Positions 56,208 to 64,000 of a DNA stretch of 64,000 nucleotides are shown here, one piece after another. The stretch comes from Burkholderiales bacterium. Lineage in GTDB: Bacteria; Pseudomonadota; Gammaproteobacteria; Burkholderiales; Ga0077523. The stretch spans positions 186,001 through 250,000 of the forward strand of contig JALHMS010000005.1 of the NCBI GenBank assembly GCA_022843925.1, in the 5' to 3' direction. Each line of letters begins with the position of its first letter. Positions within the stretch are counted from its first letter, which is position 1. Below the pieces are notes generated by a model that saw only the letters and a list, made by a program, of their open reading frames with translations, was not told the DNA's origin and searched no databases. Made by a program: the position numbers and the translations under genes.

Positions 56208-58289
56208 TCAGTCCGTCGTCTCGAACACCACGGCGTCCAGGGCGACGCAGCCATCGCCCGCGCTGCCGATCAGCACCGGATTCACGTCCAGGCTCGCAAT
56301 GCGGCTGCCCGGTGCGGTCACCAGCGCGCCGACCGCGGTCACGGCCTGCGCGAAGGCGTCGAGGTCCATCGGCGGCTCGCCGCGCACGCCCGTGAAGAGC
56401 GGGGCGACGCGCAGTCGCGACAGTGCCCGGTGCACGTCGGCGGCATCGAACGGCGGGAGCAGCAGCTGCGAGTCGGGCAGTGCCTCCACGTACTTGCCGC
56501 CGTCGCCGATCACGACCACCGGGCCGAACACCGGGTCCACGTGGGCGCCGACCATCAGTTCGCGACGACCCCGGACCATCGCTGCCACCAGCACGCCGTC
56601 GAACGCGAAGCCGCCGTCGCGCAAGGTCTTCTCCATCGCGATGAAGGCGGCGCGGGTCGCATCGGTGTCCATGAGGCCGAGCCGCACGAGACCGAGTTCC
56701 GACTTGTGGGCGACGTCGGCGGAGCAACCCTTCACCACGACCGGCCCACCGATCGCGGCGAACGCAGCGGCAGCCTCGTCCGCCGTCCGGCAGAGACGAT
56801 GCGGCACCACGGGCACGCCGGCGCTCGCGAGCCGCGCTAGGCTCCCGGCCTCGTTCAGCATGCGTTGCGGTCCGGCTGCGCGCGCCGCCACAAGGGCCGT
56901 GGGCTTCGCGGCGTCGATGCGTTCGTGGTGCGCGGTGAACTGGGCGAGGGCCGAGACGGCTTCGGCCTCGGTCTGGAACACGGGAAGGCCGCGCTCGCGG
57001 AACGGGGCGGCCACTTCGTCCTGCGTGATGGCGGCGACCACGGGCTTGCCGGTCGCCTGCGCGAAGTCGGCGGTGTCCCGCGCGAACGCTTCCACGTCGT
57101 AGGCCGCCCCGGCGACGGGGATGCCGATCACGAAGGCGTCGGCGGCCGGATCGCGGGCGATCGCCGGGAGGATCGCGCCGAAGAGTCCGCTGTTGGTCAT
57201 CAGCGCGGCGGTGATGTCGATCGGGTTGGTCGTCGTCGCGAAGGACGGCAGGATCGCCGCCATCTCGGCACGCGTCCCGGGCGCGAGGGTCGCGATGGGC
57301 ATCCCGGCGCGCGTCGCGGCATCGGCCGCCATCACGCACACGGCGCCCGAGTTGCTGATCGCCACGAGGCGCCGTCCGGCGGGCTTCCATCCCTTGAGAT
57401 ACAGCTCCGTGGCCGCGACGAGTTCGCGGAGGTCGCGGGCCCGCCAGATGCCGTTCCGTTCGAGGAAGGCATCCACGACGCGGTCCTCGTTGGCCAGTGC
57501 GCCGGTGTGCGACCGCGCGGCCTGCTGTCCGGCCGGCGTGCGTCCGGATTTCAGGGCGACGATCGGCAAGCCGCGAGCGTGCGCGATGCGCGCCGCGTCG
57601 GCGAGCGGGGCGGGGTCCGGGATGCTCTCCAGGTAGAGCAGCAGGAGTTTGAGGTCGGGGTCCTCCGCGACGGCGCCGGCCAGTTCGCCCACCGTGATGT
57701 CGCAGTCGTTGCCGGTGGCGTGGGCGTACCGGACGCCGATCCCGCGCCGGCGCAGCATGCAGTAGGGCACCACGCTCATCGCGCCGCTCTGGCTCACGAC
57801 GCCCACCGGGCCGTCCATGGGCGGCACCTCGATGAACATCGAGGAGAAGGAGAGCACCGCGCCGTTGCCGAAGTTGGCGAGCCCCTGGGAGTTCGGTCCG
57901 ACGACCCGCATGCCTGCCGCGCGGGCGACTTCGCGCATCCGAACCTCGCCCGCGATGCCCTCCGGCGACGCGGTCTCGCCGAACCCGGAGGACATGACCA
58001 CGCACGCCTTCACGCCCGCGGCGGCGAGTTGCGTCACGGCGTCGACGGCGGCGGCCCCCGGCACGGCGACGATCGCGGCTTCAGGCGCTTCGGGCAGGGC
58101 ATCGATGGACGGGAAGGTCGGGAAGCCCTGCGTCTCGCTGCGCTTCGGGTTCACGGCGTACACGCGCCCCCGATAGCCGAACTTCGCCAGGTAGGCGAGC
58201 GGTCGGCCGCCGATCTTGTCGGGGTTCTCCGATGCGCCGATGACGACGATGGATCCGGGGGCGAGGCAGGCGCGCAGTGGCGGCGTCAT
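56208..58289 (-). CDS. NDP-forming acyl-CoA synthetase (acetate-CoA ligase family)
   Basis: A 693-residue single-chain enzyme: CoA-binding domain (VVIGASENPDKIGGRPL), succinyl-CoA-synthetase-like domains with the phosphohistidine His261 in RSHTGALANEDRV, and a C-terminal ATP-grasp domain with VVVKGCSADVAHKSELG. The reaction forms acyl-CoA from acid, CoA and NTP with NDP release, or its reverse. It is last in a minus-strand cluster thiolase-like/DUF35/ligase, 66 bases after DUF35. The acyl substrate is unknown. Confidence 0.9.
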   Translation of the reverse strand: MTPPLRACLAPGSIVVIGASENPDKIGGRPLAYLAKFGYRGRVYAVNPKRSETQGFPTFPSIDALPEAPEAAIVAVPGAAAVDAVTQLAAAGVKACVVMSSGFGETASPEGIAGEVRMREVARAAGMRVVGPNSQGLANFGNGAVLSFSSMFIEVPPMDGPVGVVSQSGAMSVVPYCMLRRRGIGVRYAHATGNDCDITVGELAGAVAEDPDLKLLLLYLESIPDPAPLADAARIAHARGLPIVALKSGRTPAGQQAARSHTGALANEDRVVDAFLERNGIWRARDLRELVAATELYLKGWKPAGRRLVAISNSGAVCVMAADAATRAGMPIATLAPGTRAEMAAILPSFATTTNPIDITAALMTNSGLFGAILPAIARDPAADAFVIGIPVAGAAYDVEAFARDTADFAQATGKPVVAAITQDEVAAPFRERGLPVFQTEAEAVSALAQFTAHHERIDAAKPTALVAARAAGPQRMLNEAGSLARLASAGVPVVPHRLCRTADEAAAAFAAIGGPVVVKGCSADVAHKSELGLVRLGLMDTDATRAAFIAMEKTLRDGGFAFDGVLVAAMVRGRRELMVGAHVDPVFGPVVVIGDGGKYVEALPDSQLLLPPFDAADVHRALSRLRVAPLFTGVRGEPPMDLDAFAQAVTAVGALVTAPGSRIASLDVNPVLIGSAGDGCVALDAVVFETTD

Positions 58290-58355
58290 GGTGGGGTGCT
58301 CCGTGGGGACGATCGCCGCGGCACGCGGCCGCGGCGGAACGAACGCGGTCGGTGA

Positions 58356-58715
58356 TCAGCCTTCGAGGACGAAGAGCGGCACGGTGGCCGGGCCGAAGGC
58401 GTGGAAGGTGGCGCGGACACGGTCGCCGATGCGGGCTTCCGGCACCACGTGGGCCATCAGGCGGAAACCTTCGTCGGCATCCACGAGGGCGATCGCGTAG
58501 GGCGCGTACGGGCGCAGGGCCTCGCTCGGCGCGCGCGCTACAAGCGTGACGGCGTGCACGGTACCGAGGCCGGACGCCTGCTTCCGGATGAGCGTGCGCG
58601 AGCCGCACGCGGGGCAGAAGTCGCGGCGGAAGTACCACGCGTGACGGCAGTCGCCGCATTGCTGCAGCGCGATGCCTTCCGTGCCTTCGGTCCAGTCGAG
58701 GATCTCCGGATTCAT
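58356..58715 (-). CDS. DUF35 OB-fold protein with N-terminal zinc ribbon
   Basis: A 119-residue protein with four zinc cysteines (Cys20, Cys23, Cys34, Cys37) and a C-terminal OB-fold (GTVHAVTLVAR, YAIALVDADEG, GDRVRATF). DUF35 proteins are obligate partners of thiolase-like enzymes, for example ChsH2 with Ltp2. It overlaps the thiolase-like gene by 4 bases, supporting a complex. Confidence 0.92.
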   Translation of the reverse strand: MNPEILDWTEGTEGIALQQCGDCRHAWYFRRDFCPACGSRTLIRKQASGLGTVHAVTLVARAPSEALRPYAPYAIALVDADEGFRLMAHVVPEARIGDRVRATFHAFGPATVPLFVLEG

Positions 58716-59848
58716 GCTTCCCTCCCGAGCACGAGCGACACGTGGGACGACAGCACGCCGCCGTCGCCGTGGAGCAGGGCGACCCCGGGGGTGCCGCGCT
58801 GGCGGGTGCCGGCCCGACCGGTCATCTGCAACTGCGTCTCCACGAGGTGGGCCATGGCGCCACCCACGCCGCAGTGGCCGTATGACAGCAGACCGCCGTG
58901 GGTGTTGAGCGGCACGCCGTCCGCATTCGAGAAGTGGCCCTCGGCGGCAAGTCGGCCGGCGCCGCCCCGCGGGGCGAGCCCGATCTCCTCGAGCAGGATC
59001 GCGAGCGTGATCGTGAAGCTGTCGTAGATGGCGGCGTAGTCGACGTCGCCCAGCTGGATGCCCGCCGCCTGCATCGCCGCGCGGGTGGACGCGGCCGCAC
59101 CGAACTCGGTGAGGCTGGGCGCGGCGGTGACGTGCTGATGCGTGTGCGCCTGCGCGGTGCCGCGGATGCGTACCGCGAAGTCGCTGGTGCGGTCGCGGCT
59201 CACGACGAAGGCGGCACCGCCGTCGGACACCGGGCAGCAGTCGAGCAGCTTGAGCGGCGAGGCGACGGGCTTGGACGCGAGCACCTGGTCGGCATCGATG
59301 GAGTCGTGGAACTGCGCGCCGGGATGGCCCGCAGCATGCCGCCGCATGGTCACCGCCAGTTCCGCGAAGTCGCGCTCGGTGTTGCCGTGCTGGTGCATGT
59401 ACCGCGAGGCGAGCAGCCCGTAGTACGCCGGGATCGTCGCGCCGAAGGGCACCTCGTACACCGGGTGACCGACCTGGGCGAGCGTCTGGACCGCGGCGTC
59501 GCGGGTCTGGCCGGTGAGGCGGTTCTCTCCGGCCACCACCAGGACGTTCTTCGCGAGGCCGCTTTCGACGACGTGGTGGGCGAGCATCGCCATCGCGAAT
59601 CCGGTCGCGCCGCCCAGCTGGATCGCGTGGGCGTAGGTCGGCACGAGGCCGAAGTGCTCCGCGAAAACCGTAGAGAGCATCAGGTGAGGGAAGGTCGTCG
59701 AGTAGCCGGTCAGCAGTCCGTCCACGTCGTGGCGGCCGAGACCGGCGTCGTCGAGGGCTGCGCCGGCCGCCTCGCTCATCAGGTCGAGCGTGCTCCGACC
59801 CGGGTGCTTGCCGAAGGGCGTGAGTCCCACGCCTGTGATCCAGGACAC
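58712..59848 (-). CDS. Thiolase-like (SCP-x/Ltp2 type) protein lacking the nucleophilic Cys
   Basis: A 378-residue thiolase-fold protein beginning MSWITGVGLTPFGKHPG. At the position of the usual acyl-accepting cysteine (CSTG in SCP2 thiolases) it has GGATG around residue 80. The later motif reads NTHGGLLSYGHCGVGG, keeping His and Cys. This pattern, with a DUF35 partner, resembles Ltp2-type retro-aldolases rather than true thiolases. GAGGAGAACG precedes the ATG. It is first in the thiolase-like/DUF35/CoA-ligase cluster. Confidence 0.85.
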   Translation of the reverse strand: MSWITGVGLTPFGKHPGRSTLDLMSEAAGAALDDAGLGRHDVDGLLTGYSTTFPHLMLSTVFAEHFGLVPTYAHAIQLGGATGFAMAMLAHHVVESGLAKNVLVVAGENRLTGQTRDAAVQTLAQVGHPVYEVPFGATIPAYYGLLASRYMHQHGNTERDFAELAVTMRRHAAGHPGAQFHDSIDADQVLASKPVASPLKLLDCCPVSDGGAAFVVSRDRTSDFAVRIRGTAQAHTHQHVTAAPSLTEFGAAASTRAAMQAAGIQLGDVDYAAIYDSFTITLAILLEEIGLAPRGGAGRLAAEGHFSNADGVPLNTHGGLLSYGHCGVGGAMAHLVETQLQMTGRAGTRQRGTPGVALLHGDGGVLSSHVSLVLGREA

Positions 59849-59946
59849 CGCGTTCTCCTCTGGGAGTGAGTCGCGAGTCTCACCGGGACGGGGTGCCGCT
59901 GTCCACGGACCCGCCGGGGACTGTTCACATCATGGGCACGGGACCC

Positions 59947-60399
59947 TCAGGTGCCTGCGACACCCTGCTCGAGCCAGAAGGTGACCGGGCCGTCGTTCAC
60001 GAGGGCCACCTGCATGTCGGCACCGAAGACCCCGGACGCCACGATCGGGTGGGCGCCCCGCGCGAACGCGAGGGCGTGGTCGAACATGGCGCGACCGACG
60101 TCGGGCGCCGCGGCCCCTGAGAAGCTGGGGCGGGTGCCCTTGCGGGTGTCGGCGGCGAGCGTGAACTGGGGGACGAGGAGGAGGCCGCCCCCGATGTCGC
60201 GGACGCTGCGGTTCATCTTGCCGGCGTCGTCGGCGAACACGCGGTAGCCGAGCAGGCGTTCCACGAGCCGTTCCGCGACGGCGGGCGTGTCGTCCGGCTC
60301 GGCGCAGACCAGGACCATCAGCCCCGGGCCGATCCCGCCCACCACCTCACCGCCCACGCGCACACTGGCTTCGCGCACCCGCTGCAGCAATCCGATCAT
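59947..60399 (-). CDS. dtd: D-aminoacyl-tRNA deacylase
   Basis: Removes D-amino acids (and glycine) mischarged on tRNA. A 150-residue DTD-fold protein. The NDGPVT motif with its cis Gly-Pro is intact near the C-terminus. The partner motif, normally SQFTL, is PQFTL at 77-81; Thr80 is kept. It lies 98 bases upstream of the thiolase-like gene on the same strand and diverges from msrA. Confidence 0.95.
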   Translation of the reverse strand: MIGLLQRVREASVRVGGEVVGGIGPGLMVLVCAEPDDTPAVAERLVERLLGYRVFADDAGKMNRSVRDIGGGLLLVPQFTLAADTRKGTRPSFSGAAAPDVGRAMFDHALAFARGAHPIVASGVFGADMQVALVNDGPVTFWLEQGVAGT

Positions 60400-60546
60400 G
60401 TCGTTTCCCGTCCGCGGTTCGTCGAGGCGCGGAGTCTACTTGGCGCGGCAGTCCGTCGGATCGTCGGCGCGCGCGCTATCCTCGCCATGAACGGCCCGAC
60501 GACGATGGGGTCCACGGGTCCCCACAGATGCGAAGGAGAGACGACG

Positions 60547-61086
60547 ATGGCGATGGAGACGGCGACCCTGGCGGGAGGCTGCTTCTGGTGCGTGGAGGCC
60601 GTGCTGGTGCGCCTGCGGGGCGTGAAGACTGTGAAGTCCGGCTACATGGGGGGACACACCCCTGCTCCGACGTATCGGGACGTCTGCAACGGCGATACGG
60701 GGCATGCCGAGGTGGTGCAGGTGGCGTTCGATCCCGACGTGATCGGCTACCGCGACATTCTCGAGGTGTTCTTCGGCACGCACGATCCGACGACACCCGA
60801 CCGGCAGGGCAACGATGTCGGCACGCAGTACCGGTCGGCGATCTTCTTCCACACCGATGCGCAGCGCGCGGAGGCGGAGGACCTCGTCGCGGCACTGTCG
60901 CGCGAGCATGTGTTCGACGCGCCGATCGTCACGGAGATCGTGCCGGTGGAGACCTTCCACCCGGCGGAGGACTACCACCACGACTACTTCGCCCGGAACC
61001 CGAACCAGCCCTACTGCCAGTACGTGGTCGCTCCGAAGGTGGCGAAGCTCCGCGCGAAGTTCACTTCCCTGCTGGCGGCTTCGTGA
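60547..61086 (+). CDS. msrA: Peptide methionine-(S)-S-oxide reductase MsrA
   Basis: Repairs methionine sulfoxide. The ATG at 60547 with AAGGAGAG upstream gives 179 residues starting MAMETATLAGGCFWC; the catalytic Cys12 lies in GGCFWC. GYMGGHTPAPTYRDVCNGDTGHAEVV and FHPAEDYHHDYF are family segments. Its end overlaps the end of the convergent secreted-protein gene by 26 bases. Confidence 0.96.
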   Translation: MAMETATLAGGCFWCVEAVLVRLRGVKTVKSGYMGGHTPAPTYRDVCNGDTGHAEVVQVAFDPDVIGYRDILEVFFGTHDPTTPDRQGNDVGTQYRSAIFFHTDAQRAEAEDLVAALSREHVFDAPIVTEIVPVETFHPAEDYHHDYFARNPNQPYCQYVVAPKVAKLRAKFTSLLAAS

Positions 61087-61552
61087 CTTCCCAGACGCCC
61101 ACCTGCGCCTGACAGGCGAGGCCGCGGGTGGTGCGGCCGCCGGTGCGGACCGTGAAAGGCCGGCATGGCAGGCCGTTGGCGACGGCGTCGTCGCCGATCG
61201 AGATCGACACCTGCCGCTTGCCTGCGGACCAGCGTACGGTGCGCCCATGGCGCGCCAGCTCCAGCGCATGCGCTGCGCACGCGCGGTCGGCATCGTCGAG
61301 GTCGACGCCTGCGAACACGGCCACGGGACTCTGCCCCGGCATCGCAGCGCGCGGATCCGCCAGGGCCCTGCCCACGGCTTCCCTGCTGCAGCGGCCGCGG
61401 GTGATGCCGAAGTCGTCGGCCCATTCCACGCCCGTGTAGCCCATGAACGGACCCGCGGTGCGGGCGTGAAGGGACCCCACGGGTAGAGCGGTCATGAGCA
61501 GGACCGGAAGCATCGGGAGACAGCGGCGGAAGGCGGCGAAACAGGCGCACAT
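61061..61552 (-). CDS. Small secreted protein with surface-antigen-like domain
   Basis: From the ATG at 61552, favoured by GGAGAG 5 bases upstream, a 163-residue protein with a signal peptide ending near LHA. The mature part has four regularly spaced Cys (GRCSREA, DRACAAHAL, GLPCRPF, GLACQAQ) and the pattern of the 16-17 kDa surface antigen domain (HALELARHGRTVRWSAG ... PCRPFTVR ... GVWEV) without the usual glycine zipper. Function is unknown. An ATG at 61582 lacks a ribosome site. Confidence 0.72.
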   Translation of the reverse strand: MCACFAAFRRCLPMLPVLLMTALPVGSLHARTAGPFMGYTGVEWADDFGITRGRCSREAVGRALADPRAAMPGQSPVAVFAGVDLDDADRACAAHALELARHGRTVRWSAGKRQVSISIGDDAVANGLPCRPFTVRTGGRTTRGLACQAQVGVWEVTKPPAGK

Positions 61553-61674
61553 GCATCTCTCCGGAGTGGTGCGGCGATGCATCGGAGATTAGCACCACCG
61601 CATCGATCCGGCCGCCTTCGCGGAGGTCTTTGCATGTCGACGCTTTCATAGAGGAAAAACGGCGCTGAAAGCCC

Positions 61675-61703
61675 TTGTCATGCGCAGACGAATTGTGCAT
61701 TCT
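61675..61703 (+). promoter_or_regulatory. Sigma-70 promoter of the SWIB/H1-like gene
   Basis: TTGTCA (61675-61680) and CATTCT (61698-61703) are 17 bases apart, giving a leader of about 75 bases. GGAGG lies 9 bases before the ATG. The rest of 61583-61674 shows no gene. Confidence 0.6.
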
Positions 61704-61784
61704 CGCAGCCGCGTTAGCGCTCCCGTCGCGGGGCTGTTCCCTCGCCGCGTCACCATCGCATTCACTTAGATTGGAGGCATACCA

Positions 61785-62222
61785 ATGGCCGTAGCCAAGA
61801 AACCCGCTGCCAAGAAGCCCGCCGTGAAGAAGGCGGCTCCAGCCAAGAAGGCTGCCCCGGCAGCCAAGAAGGCCGCTGCTCCGGCCAAGAAGGCAGCTCC
61901 GGCAGCCAAGAAAGCCGCGGCACCTGCCGCCAAGAAGGCAGCGCCGGCGGCCAAGAAGCCCGCGGCGAAGCGCACCCCGAACGCCGCATTCATGAAGCCC
62001 ATGACCCCGAGCGCCGTCCTCGCGGCCGTGATCGGCGACAAGGGAATGCCCCGCACGGAAGTGACCAAGAAGATCTGGGAATACATCAAGAAGAACAATC
62101 TTCAGGATGCCAAGAACAAGCGGATGATCAACGCCGACGACAAGCTGAAGGCCGTGTTCGGCGGCAAGAAGCAGGTGTCGATGTTCGAGATGACGAAGCT
62201 GGTGAGCGCGCATCTGAGCTGA
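61785..62222 (+). CDS. Histone H1-like Lys/Ala-rich protein with C-terminal SWIB domain
   Basis: A 145-residue basic protein. Residues 1-62 are tandem AAPAKK/AAPAAKK repeats like eukaryotic H1 tails and bacterial Hc1/AlgP-type proteins, suited to DNA compaction. Residues 65-145 form a SWIB/MDM2 domain (PSAVLAAVIGDKGMPRTEV, KKIWEYIKKNNLQDAKNKR, DDKLKAVFGGKKQVSMFEM). The gene stands alone with its own promoter and terminator. SWIB domains are mainly eukaryotic and chlamydial, but occur in some proteobacteria with this tail. Nucleoid or regulatory function is inferred. Confidence 0.9.
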   Translation: MAVAKKPAAKKPAVKKAAPAKKAAPAAKKAAAPAKKAAPAAKKAAAPAAKKAAPAAKKPAAKRTPNAAFMKPMTPSAVLAAVIGDKGMPRTEVTKKIWEYIKKNNLQDAKNKRMINADDKLKAVFGGKKQVSMFEMTKLVSAHLS

Positions 62223-62229
62223 TCGGTGG

Positions 62230-62259
62230 CACCTCCATCCGGCTTGCCGGTTGGAGGTG
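62230..62259 (+). terminator. Long stem-loop after the SWIB gene
   Basis: CACCTCCA-T-CCGG and CCGG-T-TGGAGGTG pair around a 4-base loop, 8 bases after the stop. It probably protects the 3' end or assists the terminator that follows. Confidence 0.6.
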
Positions 62260-62300
62260 TGGACAGCCCTGCCGGCCAGTTGCGGGCTGTCGAAAGGAAA

Positions 62301-62331
62301 AAACCGGAGGCGTTCGTCCCCGGTTTTTTTT
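62301..62331. terminator. Intrinsic terminator with A/T tracts on both sides
   Basis: AAACCGG (62301-62307) and CCGG plus eight T (62320-62331) form a compact hairpin, preceded by an A-run. It can stop both the SWIB gene (+) and the convergent fbp gene (-). Confidence 0.85.
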
Positions 62332-62399
62332 CGTCTGCCGTCCGGCGATGGCCCCGACGACACGCCGGTGGTTCGCCTCTCCGAACCCTGCGCGGTGGC

Positions 62400-63398
62400 T
62401 CAGCGGTGGTAGGACGTCACCCGCTCGACCTCGTTCTTCGAGCCGAGGAACACCGCCACGCGCTGGTGCAGTTGCTCGGGCTGGATGTCCAGGATGCGCT
62501 GATTGCCATCGGTGGAAGCACCGCCCGCCTGTTCCACGATCATCGACATCGGATTCGCCTCGTACATGAGGCGGAGCTTCCCGGGCTTGTCGGGTTCGCG
62601 CGCATCGCGCGGGTACATGAATATGCCGCCGCGGGTCATGATGCGATGGACGTCCGCCACCATCGAGGCGACCCATCGCATGTTGAAGTCCTTGCCGCGC
62701 GGGCCCGTCTTGCCGGCGAGAAGTTCGTCGACGTAGCGTTTCACCGGCGGTTCCCAGTGCCGCATGTTCGACGCGTTGATGGAGAACTCCCGCGTCTCCT
62801 CGGGGATGCGCATGTCGCGCTGCGTCAGCACGAAGCTGCCGACCTCCCGGTCGAGCGTGAAGCAGCTCACGCCATTGCCGAGGGTCAGGACGAGCAGGGT
62901 GGTCGGGCCGTAGACGGCGTATCCGGCGCAGACCTGCTTCGCGCCGGCCTGAAGGAAGTGGTGTTCCTCGACGGCACCGATGTTCTCCGGGCAGTTCAGC
63001 ACCGAGAAGATCGTCCCGACCGAGACGTTGACATCGATGTTCGACGAACCGTCGAGCGGGTCGAACAGGAGCAGGTATTCACCCTTCGGATAGCGGTGCG
63101 GGATGATGTACGGATGGTCCATCTCTTCCGAGGCCATGGCTGCGAGGTGGCCGCCCCACTCGTTGGTCTCGAGCAGGATCTCGTTGGAGATCACGTCGAG
63201 TTTCTTCTGCACCTCGCCCTGGATGTTCTCGGTGGTCGCCGAGCCCAGCATGCCGGTGATGCCGCCCTTGCCGATGGCAATGCTGATCGCCTTGCAGGCG
63301 CGGGCGACGACCTCGACCAGCAGTCGCAGATCGCCCTGGATGACGCCCTTGTGGCGTTGTTCCTCGATGAGGAACTGGGTGAGTGTGATTTTTCGCAT
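62400..63398 (-). CDS. fbp: Fructose-1,6-bisphosphatase class I
   Basis: Gluconeogenic hydrolysis of fructose-1,6-bisphosphate. The 332-residue protein has the metal-binding [12 protein letters not shown] and [10 protein letters not shown] segments, YVGTY-like turns replaced by [15 protein letters not shown], and the C-terminal [20 protein letters not shown]. It is monocistronic. With a complete Entner-Doudoroff operon nearby it supports both directions of hexose metabolism. Confidence 0.97.
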   Translation of the reverse strand: MRKITLTQFLIEEQRHKGVIQGDLRLLVEVVARACKAISIAIGKGGITGMLGSATTENIQGEVQKKLDVISNEILLETNEWGGHLAAMASEEMDHPYIIPHRYPKGEYLLLFDPLDGSSNIDVNVSVGTIFSVLNCPENIGAVEEHHFLQAGAKQVCAGYAVYGPTTLLVLTLGNGVSCFTLDREVGSFVLTQRDMRIPEETREFSINASNMRHWEPPVKRYVDELLAGKTGPRGKDFNMRWVASMVADVHRIMTRGGIFMYPRDAREPDKPGKLRLMYEANPMSMIVEQAGGASTDGNQRILDIQPEQLHQRVAVFLGSKNEVERVTSYHR

Positions 63399-63527
63399 GG
63401 CTTTCAGTGGATGAAATGGGTGCGGGACCCCGCGGATTCCGGCGGGGAGTCTATCTTGCCGCAGGGCGGCAGAGCCTCTGCCTGAGCTGCCGGCTCGAGG
63501 AGATTCACGTTGGCGAGGTGCCGGAGA

Positions 63528-64000
63528 TCAAAGCGGCGCCGCCAGTGCCGTCAGCTCCGCCTGGAAGCGTGATCGGATATCGAGCAGATGGGTCGTGGCC
63601 GCCGCGATCGCTTCGGGCTCGGGTTCGTGGACCCAGATTCCATGGGGACGGACCGACTCCACGGCCACGTACAGGAAGCGCGGCCTGCGGCCGATCAGCC
63701 GCGTGACCCCGTCGACGTAGTGGGCCGCCTGCAGGTCGTACCCGAAGCGCCGTCTCGACTTCAAGAAGTGGTTCGGGCGGATGTCCGACGCGGTCTTGAG
63801 TTCCACGATCACGTCGTCGCACAGGCAGTCGGGGCGCGCCTTCCAGCGCCCGCCTGCGGCGTCGGTCCAGTAGCAGGAGATCTCCCGGTCGCCGCGCTCC
63901 AGCCATTCGCGAAGCGGCAGCCGGTCGTAGCCGAGCACGGCGGCGCGCATGGTCGCGAGGGCCTTGCAGGAGGCGGCTGACAGCCACGTGCGCTGCTCCG
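63528..64000 (-). CDS. RecE-like PD-(D/E)XK exonuclease domain protein (5'-truncated)
   Basis: The frame is open through the right edge of the window, so the N-terminus is missing; about 157 codons are present. The core KARPDCLCDDVIVELKTASD carries the PD and E-x-K catalytic residues, followed by FGYDLQAAHYVDG, which matches the DUF3799/RecE-type exodeoxyribonuclease VIII-like family. Such proteins come mostly from phages and integrated elements. An internal ATG at 63950 gives a shorter open frame that would cut the domain. Neighbours beyond the edge are unseen. Confidence 0.78.
   Translation of the reverse strand, partial: EQRTWLSAASCKALATMRAAVLGYDRLPLREWLERGDREISCYWTDAAGGRWKARPDCLCDDVIVELKTASDIRPNHFLKSRRRFGYDLQAAHYVDGVTRLIGRRPRFLYVAVESVRPHGIWVHEPEPEAIAAATTHLLDIRSRFQAELTALAAPL

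Overview
The window is GC-rich, densely coded bacterial chromosome. It is best explained as a betaproteobacterium, probably Burkholderiales, Rhodocyclales or Nitrosomonadales-like; the sequence does not fix the genus. Evidence: the order leuC-entericidin-leuD-leuB-asd-fimV-truA-trpF-trpB-trpA-accD-folC-SPOR-cvpA-purF-metZ is a betaproteobacterial signature. An H1-like lysine/alanine-rich SWIB protein, an Entner-Doudoroff operon and grpE-dnaK-dnaJ with a sigma-32-like promoter fit the same group. No rRNA, tRNA, CRISPR array or insertion sequence was seen, and no gene-free stretch exceeds 300 bases.

Layout. 1-17.5 kb (+): a biosynthetic superblock for leucine (leuC truncated by the window edge), aspartate semialdehyde, tryptophan, malonyl-CoA, folate, purine and methionine, plus FimV and TruA. 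It ends with metZ behind a SAM-II-type riboswitch and an intrinsic terminator. 17.6-22.4 kb (-): FKBP and two cyclophilin prolyl isomerases, LpxH, and a coupled pair of exported proteins (L,D-transpeptidase and a TPR protein) sharing a C-terminal domain. A 24-bp tandem repeat precedes cysS (+). 24-28 kb (+): a PAS-GGDEF-EAL c-di-GMP protein and an unrecognised membrane protein.

28-34.3 kb (-): operon zwf-pgl-edd-eda-alkaline phosphatase, oxidising glucose-6-phosphate through the Entner-Doudoroff route, with a perfect inverted repeat over the candidate -10 box of zwf. 34.5-44.7 kb (-): a ten-gene amide-responsive locus. AmiC (amide sensor) and AmiR (ANTAR antiterminator) are followed by a leader with hexaloop hairpins overlapping an intrinsic terminator. 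Then come an ABC importer (binding protein, LivH, a LivM-LivG fusion, LivF), a DUF1028 protein, a GatC/AtzG-like small protein, an amidase-signature hydrolase and a nitrilase-family hydrolase. The logical reading is sensing, uptake and hydrolysis of a small amide or urea-like compound whose identity the sequence does not reveal.

44.8-64 kb: an MDR oxidoreductase (+); a PfkB sugar kinase and an orphan ParA-like ATPase (-); dnaJ, dnaK and grpE (-); an MHYT-like/PAS/GAF/GGDEF protein (+); an alpha/beta hydrolase with an exported partner (-); a CoA-ligase/DUF35/thiolase-like operon whose thiolase-like protein lacks the nucleophilic cysteine (-); dtd (-) and msrA (+); a surface-antigen-like secreted protein (-); the SWIB-histone-like protein (+); class I fructose-1,6-bisphosphatase (-); and a RecE-like PD-(D/E)XK exonuclease cut by the right edge (-).
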